64,000 nucleotides of DNA, from contig CM044862.1 in NCBI GenBank assembly GCA_024500155.1, forward strand, positions 29,858,501 to 29,922,500, in the 5' to 3' direction. Under the pieces are notes generated by a model. That model made no database searches, was not told the origin of the DNA, and saw only the letters and a program-made list of their open reading frames with translations. Source of the stretch: Chenopodium formosanum (taxonomy: Eukaryota; Streptophyta; Magnoliopsida; Caryophyllales; Amaranthaceae). Within the stretch, counting starts at the first letter, position 1. Each line of letters starts with the position of its first letter. Shown one piece after another: positions 1 to 10,761 of this stretch. A program made the translations under genes and the position numbers.

Positions 1-115
1 TAGAAAACATACACTTTAGTTAATTAAACCTACACAAGCCTATAAAATTTTGGCCACACCATTGTTAGGACAGTGTGGTTTAAATTCCATTAAGACTAAT
101 TAATTATTTTAATGT

Positions 116-2232
116 TGTTGGATAATTCTAAATTATGGAAGTTACTACAATGGTTGTATGATTATGAGACTAATAGTGTATGCTTATGAGAAATCTAGAG
201 TTATGCCTCAAAGTAAAGAGCATGTGTGTATCTTTTTCTACACACTTTATCCATCAATCATCATCATACTTCAAATTAAAATATACGATATTAGGTATCA
301 TTTGGGAGTAATCTACCATAATGATCCTTTGTTTTTGTTCAAGTTTCTCTACCGCACATAATCTTGTTATTCTATATACTCTTGTAATAGTGAGAGTTAT
401 TATTATTTTATCACCCTTAATAATTTACGGATAATTTACTCTCTTATTTTTCATGTAATGGATTCACATGTGCTTGTTGTGCGTGGATTTTTTGCACTCA
501 CATGAGGAATTCATCCACATAAAATTGTGTGTTTTTTTTTAATTACTTTTCTTGCCTCATTAATTGAATTATTCACAATTAATTCTTTTCAATCTTTACA
601 TCTTTTGTTTCTGCCACACACTTACAACCCTAACAAGTGGGGTTGTCAAACCAAGCACTTGGTGGCAAGGAGAAAGTCATGAACTATGATGATTGATGAG
701 CAATGAGAAGTGTTGGATGAGAAAGCACTTTCTATGAACAAAATATGTTTACCTAAGGAGGTTATAGGTTTTATGTGAGGATATACACACTATCACTTAG
801 TTATGGGTGTCCCTACATGACTAAAACTAAAAGTATCCACTTACAAATTTCTTCTTATGGAAAGGCTTTATTCAATTCAAATAGCCAAAGGTATTTTTTC
901 CAAAACATCTCAATGAATTCAATTATTATTATATACCTTGAAAACTTAGATGATGATGAGGATAAAGCCAAATTATTAATTGGCTCCTTATTATCTCCTA
1001 TAAACATTTGAAGGAAATTATGCTTTATGGTAGCAATGATTCTTTGTTTGTTTAACTCTCAAAAGGTCCTTAAAGGTCATTCCAATTATTAAGGTGAAGG
1101 ATTAAATGTTGTAGGGAGATCAAACAATAAAAGAACTGCCCAAAAATTGGTTCATATCTAATGGAATCGATCAAAATATTTATGCAAATATTGTAACAGG
1201 CATGGGCACAAATGCATCTTGTTCCCAATTGTTTGAAGAAAAAACGAGAAGAAATGTAAGAGAACTCTAGAAACTGATGATGGTGACATAAAATATGATT
1301 TTCCATATTTATTCTCACAAGGATTGCTTATTGATTATGTGTCTGTAAAATATAGATTTATTCAATGGGCAACGAGTCATGTTGCAAAGTTTATGACATT
1401 ATTTTAGTTCGGATCAAAACACAGGATGTTAAAATCAGGACTTTATCTAACATGTTTTTGATTTGAAGCAGACCATCATCTCTTTCGGCACTCTTGATTT
1501 TAAAACTTGCAATTATTTTGACTCGGGTGGAGTACTTAAAGTCTTCAATGGTGCTCATAAAATTATGAAAAAAGTTGCAAATATTTTGGGGTTTCATTTG
1601 ACGAGTACACATAAAATTTTGTCCAAGGTTTAGACTGTTGGGTATTGCCCAAATTTTGTAAGCCTAATGTCTTGTGCAGTGTATGTATTTATGTAATCTT
1701 AAAAGCTATCACTCTAGCTCTCTAAAATTATCTACAAGCTTGTACCAAGCAAGCTAGAACTTTCTAGAGGTTACTTAAATTCAGAAGCAATGACTCCTGA
1801 GATTTCTTCAATATTATAGCTGTAAGAATGCTTAAGTGATACTATATTTATACAGACACACTATGATCATGCACACAAGAAATCAAACTCATACAATGGG
1901 CCTTCCTTCATTTTAGCCACGTATACAATCCAAGTATTTTACTAGTCCACTATTCTTTCTTTTTACTTCACCTGCATAAGGTTATATTTATAACAGTGAG
2001 AGTTATTAGTGTACTTAATCTGATATTTCAGGGTTCTTGTTCTCTCCAATTTTCATATAGTTGATTTTCGAGTGCTTGTCGTCCGTGAGTTTTTGGCCTT
2101 AATTTGAGGATTTTTTCCACATAAATTGTGTGTCCTTGATCACTTCTCTAATTTGAGTTGTCTCATTTATTACCATATAATTCTTCTTGATATTTACATC
2201 TTTGTTTCCACTATGCACTCAAAACCCTAACA
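116..2232 (+). mobile_element. Decayed Ty1/copia element with two diverged LTRs
   Basis: Two diverged direct copies (about 116-635 and 1636-2232) bracket copia coding remnants. Both copies start TGTTGG and end in ACCCTAACA. They share the order of a 'gtgagagttatta' block, a 'ccacataaa..ttgtgtg' block and a 'tttacatctttgtttc' block, so they read as 5' and 3' LTRs. The interior is only about 1 kb and holds gag and GAG-pre-integrase scraps; integrase and RT are gone. No matching 5-bp target duplication was found, so the outer borders are approximate. Confidence 0.6.
775..1620 (+). pseudogene. Copia gag / GAG-pre-integrase remnant
   Basis: Several frames of broken coding sequence. At about 940-1000 the translation contains DDDEDKAKLLIGSLLSP, which matches the 'EDKALLLLxSLP' stretch of copia gag. 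At 1183 a CxxC start followed by GH and a late C (CKYCNRHGHKC) is a damaged zinc knuckle. From about 1420 to 1600 the frames give IISFGTLDFK then GGVLKVFNGAHKIMKK, the GAG-pre-integrase domain that precedes copia integrase. Order and spacing fit one internally deleted gag-pol. Stops and frameshifts rule out function. Confidence 0.65.
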
Positions 2233-2420
2233 TTTTAAAATCGTTGTCTCACTTGCATCACGCTTTAACTTATAAGGTACATTGAGAATCCTTGGAAATG
2301 GCTGCATTGGATCTTCAGAATTGTGTATGCTGTATTCCAGCTTGCTCATAATCTGAAAACATAGATCAACATAGATCATGAGTGTTGGTCACCTTCAATT
2401 TCCGACAATGATGGCTTGTT

Positions 2421-2453
2421 CCTCCCCCCCCCCCCCCCCCCCCCCCTCCCCCC
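2421..2453. repeat. Poly-C tract
   Basis: An almost pure run of cytosines interrupted by single T bases. Low-complexity sequence; the length may be unreliable in an assembly. Confidence 0.9.
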
Positions 2454-2771
2454 ACCACACACAATCCCCTTCCTTTTTTTCAGTTTGATAAATCCATTAT
2501 TTACCTGAATACTACTCTGGTGAAATTTAATCGTTTATTGTAGTGTGCAGTAGACTGGCTTTCTGAACTGCCTTTTCTCCTGTCTACCAATTTTGTGCCA
2601 CGCCAATTAGACTATCAGTTGGATATTCTTGGTAATTACGAGTGCACAATATAAGATGGGGGCATGATATTAAACAATTAATCTGGTGTGGAGACATTTA
2701 TTGAACTTTCTTCAATTTGTTTTCTGGAATGCTAGGTTCATAGGTGTACAATTTCTCTAAACCATGATTTA

Positions 2772-3011
2772 CGCTTTGTTTGGATAGCAATGAAGGAAGG
2801 TAAGGGAAAAAGGAGGAAGGAAGGGGAGGTGAGCTCCATTTTCCTTCCAAATATCTTCAATATTTGAGGGATTAAGCTTATTAAAGAGAGGGAAAATGGA
2901 TCCCTCCCTCTCCCTCTCCTTCCCCTAATCCTTTACCCAAACAAGAGAATTTGTCCCCTTCCCTTTCACTTCTCTTCTTTTCCTTCCATTTCTTTCTATC
3001 CAATCAAAGTG
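2772..3011. mobile_element. Harbinger/Tourist-like MITE
   Basis: A 240-bp foldback element. The left end CGCTTTGTTTGGATAG pairs with the inverted right end (CACTTTGATTGGATAG on the other strand). Both arms continue into purine-rich and pyrimidine-rich complementary stretches. It is flanked by TTA on both sides (2769-2771 and 3012-3014), the 3-bp target site expected for PIF/Harbinger elements. It has no coding capacity and lies in a putative intron. Confidence 0.65.
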
Positions 3012-3066
3012 TTAATGTTTTTGAGTTCAATTATGCCGGGTTAAGTTTTGAACATTAGATCGGATT

Positions 3067-3077
3067 CCCCTCCCCCC

Positions 3078-3116
<39 letters not shown>
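3067..3116. repeat. C-run followed by T-run
   Basis: About 15 C then about 31 T in succession. Low-complexity sequence with no gene signal. Confidence 0.9.
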
Positions 3117-3117
<1 letters not shown>

Positions 3118-3614
3118 TGGTTTAAGGTGCACGGTTAGGGGCCAAGGTTTAATTTTAGCAAACTATTCTTTGGCCATTTGTGTTGGAAGAATATACAACA
3201 GTATTAAAGATTATAACACTCATATGACTCATATGGCTGTGATTTAGTATGTCTTCCCATGTTGGACTAAAGTGGCTGGCTTAATATAGTGGTATTTGAA
3301 ATGGGCATTGTTGGCTTCTGGTATTCTGTGGGACATGTGGTGAGCTGTGTTACTACAAATCTTCATTCCAACCTAGTATCAGTCTGGATACATTATTTGG
3401 TTTATCTCTTAGTAACTTTAGGTTTAACGATATCTATGACATCCCTGAAATTAGCAAGTCTGATCATGACAATCTTTGACCCAAGTTTTGGTAATTATAG
3501 CCTGGTTAATTGACACATCCTACCTAGTTCTTAGCTCTTGCATGTTATTAATTAAAATGGAATTAATTTAGATGTTCTTTTGGTAAAATATGTAAAGTTT
3601 TTAGTCATTGACTC

Positions 3615-4010
3615 CTTGGTTTTAAAAAGCGCGCCTCACTCCAGAAATGGGCTTTAGCTAGGTGAGGCTCAGTCACCTACGGAAGGCGCGCGCCTCGTGC
3701 GCCTCAAAGTGCCTTTGGTAAGGCGCGCTTTTGCGCCTGAAGGAAAATAACTAAGATTTAAGTTATAAATTGAAGAATGATGGACATTTTTTCAAATTCA
3801 GACTACCTTAGCTTTTAATATATCATTTACTTAATATATTATGAATCTTTTCAATTGGTATTAAGTACTATCAAAGTAAAAAATAATTTGAAATAAATAT
3901 ATAAATACATGCGCCTTGCATACAAAAGGTGCACGCCTTCGCTTTGCGCCTCGTGACTAGGCTGCAAGGACCATTTGCGCCTTGGTGTGCCTTGCGCTTT
4001 TTAAACTAAG
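3615..4010. mobile_element. hAT-type MITE with GCGCCT-rich subterminal repeats
   Basis: A 396-bp element flanked by a perfect 8-bp direct repeat ATTGACTC (3607-3614 and 4011-4018), the size typical of hAT insertions. Terminal inverted repeats are CTTGGTTTTAAAAAGCGC on the left and CTTAGTTTAAAAAGCGC on the inverted right. Inside both ends are dense short GCGCCT and AAGGCGC motifs, as in a widespread plant hAT MITE group. It is non-coding and sits in a putative intron of the exon-bearing region. Confidence 0.8.
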
Positions 4011-5052
4011 ATTGACTCATGGGGGCTATAGAAATGGACATATGTATGACTGGGATGGAAAATGTTTCAATATCTTATTTGGATAGTAGTTCAGTCATTG
4101 AGAACTTTGCTTATTTTCTCATCATCACTGTAATAGACTATTAATCTGAAGCCAAGAATTAAATTGACTGTACCAGAATGGTGATATCTGACTCCATATT
4201 ATCTTCTTGCCAATTGCATCTCTAGTTTTCTTCTATGAAAAGTAAGGTCATATAGACTTGAAAGATATATGTTTATAGATGCTTGCATGACAATATTGAG
4301 GATAAAAACATGAAATTGCTTTTGTGTCTTTCTGATTTCTAGACTGAATTGTGGCACAACATACCATCTAGAGCCATTGACAGAATCAAATGAGGTGCTT
4401 AGGGACATTGAGAAGCATTGTGCTACAGTTTTTTGGTAGCCTACACAGATTACAAGTCAAATTTTTATTTTCAAGTCATCATACTAGGTTTTAACATGCT
4501 TTAGTTATCAGTGTTGCAGAGTATACACTCTGCTATTATTAAACAATTTTAATTTCTAACTTTCAATTTATAGATATATACTTTCTTGAAATCATTTTTT
4601 TTTTTCATTTGGCCAGTTATAAAGGCAATCATGCTTGGTGTATGTGTACTCTCCTTATAATGTAAAATTGGCATTTGGCTATATATTATCTCATTGGTAT
4701 TCTAGATAGAATGGAATTAGGAAACTATGCTTTGAATCGAGACAAAGAATATCCTGACAACTGGTGACGGTGGGATGATGAAAAGCTATCTCTTGCTGTC
4801 TTGCATTACTCAGCTGCAAATTTATCATTTCAGCTCTTGAACTGTATTGTGGTGGCTGCAAAAGGAAAATAACCATCAACAACAATATCAGATCGCATAA
4901 TCACAAAGAAAAATTGCAATCTAGAAGACTTTTCTACAACTCATACTTTGACCTACTTCGTACTTTTGTGAGCTTTTATGCTTAAATTAAACTTTTCTCC
5001 CCCTTATATCAGTTTCTTTTCTCTTATTTTCTCATTTCTTTTTGGATGGGAT

Positions 5053-5348
5053 GATAATATTTTCTGGTGCTGTGAAGTGTCAAAATATATGCTCTGTAAT
5101 TGGCTGAAATTGCTATCGACGATACAAGATAGCGGATATAATCTATATCTTAGGGACTTTGTTACTTTTATTGATCTCATCATCTTAATATGCAACTTTT
5201 ATATTTTGTGGTGCTGTGAATGGTCAAAATATATGCTCTGTAATTGGCTGAAAGGGCTTTTGACGATACAAGATAGCGGATGGAATCTATATCTTACGGT
5301 CTTTGTTTCTTCCTTTTAATGATCTCAACATCTTAATATGCAACTTTT
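5053..5348. repeat. Tandem duplication, about 144-148 bp unit, two copies
   Basis: Copy 1 (about 5053-5200) and copy 2 (about 5201-5348) share 'ggtgctgtgaa', 'caaaatatatgctctgtaat', 'gacgatacaagatagcgga' and 'catcttaatatgcaactttt' at an offset of 144 bases. They differ by scattered substitutions. The array ends directly at a putative splice acceptor (5349-5350), so it is probably intronic. Confidence 0.85.
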
Positions 5349-5828
5349 AGGGAGTATCGTCCATTGCAGCTTGAGAAATGTGAGTATTGTTACAATAGGA
5401 AGGCAGCAAAAGTATGCAAATTCCTCTAGCACAAAGTGTTTCTAATCTAGTACTTAAGGAACATCTTGCTTCCATTTTTTTAGCCTCATGAGTAGGTTCA
5501 AATGCCGAATGAAGAATAGACATATTAATAGGTCAAAATCTGGCCATTTGGTGACTTTTGTGGCTCTCTCACCTTGTTTTTGTTTTAGTTCAAAGGCTTG
5601 ATTCTCTTCACTTTATTAAGGTGTCCTGGTCTGAAATTTTGAAATTCTGGTTTGTTTTTTATTCAATGTCTGAATTTTGTCTAGTCTGGTTTAAATTTAT
5701 TTGGTACAATGGGAATACGGTGAAGAAAACATAGCCAAAACAATAATACTTGTTGAATTACTGCTGTTTTTTTTATTTATTTACATTTATTTTACTCTTC
5801 TCTGTTGGGGATTAGAGTTGGGTTTCCG

Positions 5829-5829
<1 letters not shown>

Positions 5830-5863
<34 letters not shown>
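5830..5863. repeat. Poly-G tract (about 34 G)
   Basis: An uninterrupted guanine run. It creates a spurious polyglycine reading frame and is not a gene. Confidence 0.9.
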
Positions 5864-5864
<1 letters not shown>

Positions 5865-7329
5865 GTATGTTGTTTATCTATAAGCCTTAAGGACTTGCAG
5901 TAACATTTCCGGCTGTAGAACTGACCCTATTTTACAGCCTCTGATAATCCTCACTAGGTCAGAAACGTGAATTTTAATCTCAATTTCTTGGGGTGTCCTG
6001 GAACCTCTGTCTTGTTAAATTTTAGGAGAAATCCTTCAATGAACCAACTAGCATAGTGATATTGTTTGGGAACATGGGATTTTTCTGTAAAATTTTTTTA
6101 TGTTTATCTTCTATATCAGTTTTTAAATTTTTCTGTCTTTTACTCTTGATACAGGTTCATATGTTACTCATGAGACGAACCATTTTATTTACTTCTATTT
6201 GGATCAGAAGGCTGTATTGCTATTCAAATCTGGTTGATGACGCCAAGGATTTCCTTTGAGGGTGATGCTATTAGATGAAGATCTGTGACACCATGGCGCT
6301 GTGTTATATATGTTGACGAGCTCCTTTATGTATTACCATTGAAAACCCTAGCATGAAGTGTCCTAAGAAAAACATCCTTATGCTTGTACATTTTACTCCC
6401 TGAATCATGCCTTTGTTATTCTTGACTAGGATTTGAATAACCGGACTAATTTTTAATTGTTAGCTATTTTCTCGCTGGATAGTTGTTGAGCTTGATGCTT
6501 TATTGTATTTCCAGATTCTTGAATATTGATTAAATGCAGAGGTCTATCGTGGCTCCATTAGCAAGTTAGCGATTTCAACAATGAACATAAATTCTGTTTG
6601 ATTATTGCATTGTTGCATGACTTGCATCTTTGATGGCCTCAATTGCTTTTGAAATCTTAAACTTGATAAATGATTAGATTGTGACACCAATTTAGGAGCA
6701 GTGTGCCATATCCACGACTGGTAACTAACTTGACATCCTATTTCCTTGGCTGCAGAAGGGGGGAAAAGACGGAGGTGGGAAATGGGGCAAAGCAGAGTAG
6801 GGGCAACTTTACTCTAAAACTCGTATCCGTGGCGACTACACTTTTTATACCCATCCCCACCCATTAACCTCTAAACTTCCCTCCATCCCTGCCCCACTGG
6901 GTGGGATAGGTCTCCAATTTACCCCGATCCACTGCCATCCCTATAAAATATTGTACATGACTCAATTTTGGTCTTTTGCGTGCTAAAACTTTGTTTCATT
7001 CTTAACCAAAATGGTATCAAAATGATATCTTGCAATACTTGGGATAGTGGTGGCTACGAGTTTGTTGATGAGGGGTATTCATCTAGATTACTAACTTCCC
7101 TTCAAGCCTATGAGGACGTTGTCTAATCTAGTTTGGGGGGATTTCTTGTTTACAGAGACTTTGTCCTCTCCTTTTCTTTTTATTTTCTTAAGTATGCTTA
7201 GTTTAGATTTTATGCTTTATTAGCTTAGGCAAGATGTATTACTTTTTAGAATATATTTCATAGCTTTCATAGGATATGCTTCTAATAAAAGAAAAAAAAA
7301 AAAAATAATCTAAATATATGTTTCTGTTT

Positions 7330-7530
7330 GAAATATTTGTGTGGATATCCATTATCCTCCTTTTATCATCCACAATATTCTAGATTTAGGATTTTTTGTT
7401 ATCTAAGCAAACCCTACTTATATTGTATGTATATATACCCCCACTGTATGGAATAATATAGACTGGTCCATTCTCTTTCTAATTTCTCTCATGTTCCCTT
7501 TATTTTACAATACGTTATCAGCATCAAGCT
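7330..7530 (+). mobile_element. Copia LTR 3' end and primer-binding-like site
   Basis: A TATA-like 'tatatataccc' is followed by a pyrimidine-rich stretch and then 'acgttatcagcatcaagctc' at about 7511-7530. That is a variant of the TATCAGCAC/TATCAGAGC junction that follows many plant copia LTRs. No interior coding sequence follows, so this is a truncated LTR. The left border is not defined. Confidence 0.45.
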
Positions 7531-8409
7531 CTAAGCCACCAGAAACCAACCCTTAAATAATTCCTTTGAATGCTCCAACTTATGTTCCAATTTATTCAAT
7601 AATCGTGTCACAATAATCGGTCGGGCTTATTATTGTTTTGTGGTATTAATCTAAATATAATACAATTTTAGGATGATTAAATTGGTTTTAACTTCTTCAC
7701 GCTAAGCTCTGGAGGATGTGGAGTCCATGAGTGGCGAGAATCTTCAATCTTATTAAATACATCTGATCCTATTGTTGAACCGGCATGAAAGCTATGAGCA
7801 CTTGTTCGATTTATATTTAAAAAGTTTTATCCAAAAGAATAAATTTATCTCCTGATCTCAAGATCAGATAAGGAGTTTGTTATAAATATAAATTGGAAAA
7901 AAATAAATAAATACATAACATAAAGAAGGTTATAAAAGATATTCTCATATTTTCTAGAAAAAATATTTATTTTCTATCATTTTAAAATAAAGCAATATTT
8001 ACCTGTTATAATACTAAAATCTATGTATAGTGTACACGTAGTATACAATTGTTATTCTTAGTTCATGGTTTTCTCGCTATTTTTTGGAATTCCTAAAAAT
8101 TGACTAAATCTTTTCAGTTATGTACATGTGATTATAATTTGTTAATTCAGTCGATTCACAATTAATATTTTTCTATGTAGCAATATGTATTGAATTAGAA
8201 TCTTACAATAATTGAATTCGTGACTTATGACTTACTAAACTATAAGTGAAATATATGGATTTGTTTCTAGTATTGTTTATAAGAGTCAGTAATATAATTA
8301 TCAATTATAAACCACCCCTAATTTTTTGAAACTTATATGTGACTTTTTATAGTGAACTAGGTAAAGTTTGTTAAGGAGATATGCATCACTGTGCAACTTA
8401 AAGTGTTTT

Positions 8410-8910
8410 GGGTGCTTTTATGTCCCTTGGGAGAGTTACGACTCGAAGACTGGATCCGACAAGGCCGCCTGTACCTACAAAATGAACGGAGATCCGGATG
8501 GTCGGAGGTCCGACTTCGAAGATTAAGTTAGTACGGATTCGGAGTAAAACGTGCGGAAAGTAAGTATCTTCTCGGATTTCGAGATCAGGTGTTCTCTATA
8601 TTCGTGAGCAATAAATGTCATAAGGATTAAGACGTTGCCCCAATTATTGGGGGAATCTCCCTGTTTATAGGGTCCTAGAAAAGTGTACCCTGCAGTAGGG
8701 TTTGATAATGACCTAGGAATTAGGGCAGCGCCGATTTGCGGCTACCTTGGGATTTAGGCCTTGAAGACCATCATTTCCCAAGAACCATATATGCATGGCA
8801 CAAGTCAACATCTGGGGAGTCCATTTGGACGCCTCTTAGAGCGACACATGTCACACGCTCATTGGGCCACTTGATGGGGTATAAATACCCAAATCATAAA
8901 GCATCGAATA
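8410..8910. mobile_element. LTR-like fragment with TATA box
   Basis: This block has higher GC than its neighbours and contains a box 'ggggtataaatacccaaat' near 8877-8895, as in plant LTR promoters. No paired LTR, primer site or target duplication was found. It could be a solo LTR or another repeat, and the call rests on composition and the TATA box only. Confidence 0.3.
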
Positions 8911-9768
8911 ATATAAAATTATGAATTGCAGCTTAAAGTATATATATTCATATACCAAAGAATATTTGTTGATTAAATATTACCATGATACGTAATTTGA
9001 TTATTATTATCCAAAAATTTCACATTTATTACTAGGGAAAGCACCCTGCTTCACATTTACTACCTCTTTAATTTTTTATTTTATTTTATTTTACTACCAC
9101 ATAAACACACTAACTGTTAAAATAACTATCACTTAACGGATTTTGTCAAAGAAATGTTAGTGGGACCCACACAATTAACTACCTCCACCTAACTCCCTCT
9201 CTCTGCATGTAACTATCTTCTTCCTTTCTCTCTCTTTTCCCATCAACTTATCTGAACCTTCATAAGACCAAATTGAAATTTTTCCCCCTTTTTCTTTTCG
9301 AATCTCCCTTTCTCTCTCTCTTTCACTTGGTAGATTCGTTTTTCTCTCTAATTTATCCTCAGATCTATGGTTTGTGTGTGTGTGTAAGAATTTGATTGAA
9401 GGAGGAGGTCCAAGTGGAAGCAGTGTCAACTTCATTGTTGAAGTGGAAGCTTGAAGAATCTTCCGATAGCATTTGACAGGTAAGAACTCTTTTCCGTACT
9501 TGTAGTGGTCCAACAAAGCAACAATGGTGGTCAATTTGCAATATAATACTGTTAATGTGGGTAATTTGGACAAAATTGATGTTTTAATAAACCCAAGATT
9601 TCTGTGCTTATCTCAAGTTATTCCCTAATTGTGCAATTAATTAATCATGTGTGGGTTTATAGTCATGTGTTATGTTGTGTTTGTTTATAATTTTTACTTT
9701 GTGTACTGTGATGGGTGAAATAAAAATTTATTTGTTGTATGTTTCACTTGCTTTAATTGTAGAAAAAT

Positions 9769-10761
9769 ATGGATGGTGACGATGATACTATTGACATTAA
9801 GCTTAGATTATTTGGAGGGTTTGTGGAAAAGCATCGTAGGGGAAAGCAGTATTTGGTTAATGAAGCTGGGTTTGTTTATTGGAAGTATGTTGTCCCAGTG
9901 TCATATGTGAGGAGTGTGAATTAGTTAAGATATCTATGAAGTGAAGGATTAATAGCTTTGGGCTGGGAGGTTCCTAAGATTTATAGCTTGTGGTATAAGG
10001 AGAAAGGAAAGACTTGGGTAAATGGGAAGAGAGGGATTGAAAATGATGAGGATGTTAGGGGTTTCTTAGAGTCCAAACACAGTGAAGGGCATATGTAGCT
10101 ATTTCAAACTGTGGGGTTAGAAGAGTGGGACAGGTATCACCCTCTTGCTTTAATTTTGTCAAACCCATCCACATCCAACCCATCTGCATCTGGATCACAA
10201 CCACCCCATTCTAATCCAAATGACCCAAAACCAAATGATAAAGGATCTCAACCTTCTAATTCAAACCCATCCCAATCCATACCATCTCAAACATATCATC
10301 TTACTAATTTAGAAACTTAGCTTGCATCTGCAAACACCCCAAAACTAAACAAAGGCCATGTGACTAGGAGGAGCCCAAGGAATGTTAAGTCTGCTGAGAG
10401 TAAGACACCTACAACTGCCTTACCTAGAACAAAACTAAAGCCTAGGAAACCAATTCACCCTGTGTGTAGGAGAAGCCTTAGGTTTATTAAAGATTCTGGA
10501 AAGGGGGAGGGTGTGAGTGGTGTCAAGGAGAAGGAAGAGGGTGTGAGTGGTGTCAAGGAGAAGGGAAAGGGTGTAGCTTGTGAGGTATGTGAACAGGGGA
10601 AGGTGAAAGAGAAGAGGCAATCTTTGAGAAAGAGTACAAAGAGGATGTTCAAAGATGAAGATTCAGGATCAAAATCTGGATCATCTTCTTCAGAGCTAAG
10701 TGATTTGGATATTAAGTGGAAGAAAGGTGTTATTTTAGATGAACTACTACAAGAGGGGGGG
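9769..10761 (+). pseudogene. MULE transposase, N-terminal part
   Basis: The ATG at 9769 opens right after a splice acceptor (9761-9762) and begins MDGDDDTIDIKLRLFGG, like the N-terminal region of plant MuDR-type proteins. The same frame runs to 10,761 but has stops (TAG at 9922, another at 9937, TAG at 10,318). The middle is a Pro/Ser/Asn-rich linker. Then come a basic stretch, a duplicated GVSGVKEK motif (about 10,510-10,570) and an acidic Ser-rich tail (SGSSSSELSDLD). The frame is cut at ...LDELLQE; it resumes at GEEDLEGSDG near 12,729 beyond the inserted copia fragment. Confidence 0.65.

Larger units (their letters stand above)
2551..6237 (+). pseudogene. Unidentified host gene, exon-like segments, probably broken
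   Basis: Several short segments read like real protein and sit next to splice signals. They are 2551-2631 (after gtgtgcag; DWLSELPFLLSTNFVPRQ; donor gtaatt); 4343-4435 (after gatttctag; LNCGTTYHLEPLTESNEV; donor gtagcc); 4706-4869 (after ttctag; GNYALNRDKEYPDNW, stop TGA at 4765, then RWDDEKLSLAVLHYSAAN in the same frame); and 5351-about 5428 (after cttttag; EYRPLQLEKCEYC). The last two, 6026-6086 (EKSFNEPTSIVILFGNMG) and 6155-6237 (YVTHETNHFIYFYLDQKA), join in phase across an intron and end at TGA 6235. A weaker piece lies at 2278-2361 (ENPWKWLHWIF). The family is not recognised. The phase of the other junctions was not resolved, and the internal stop suggests a pseudogene or a misplaced exon border. 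Introns contain MITEs and a tandem duplication. Confidence 0.45.
6238..9000. other. Gene-free AT-rich DNA with element scraps
   Basis: Nothing convincing as a gene. Around 6755-6960 there is a G-rich then C-rich stretch ending CACTGCCATCCCTA, which resembles one end of an hAT element, but no matching left end is visible. At about 7105-7140 'gaggacgttgtctaatcta' followed by a G-run resembles the Athila spacer at 33,246-33,285. The rest is A/T-rich without clear structure. Confidence 0.5.

Noticed and set aside
3639..3740. CpG-island-like promoter near 3.65 kb
   Set aside because: The GC-rich words are subterminal repeats of the hAT MITE at 3,615-4,010.
5701..5883. 60-codon frame with polyglycine
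   Set aside because: Caused by the 34-base G-run; run length is unreliable.
9175..9573. 132-codon minus-strand frame
   Set aside because: It covers the CT-repeat leader of the MULE read backwards (poly Arg/Glu); the plus-strand leader with intron explains it better.
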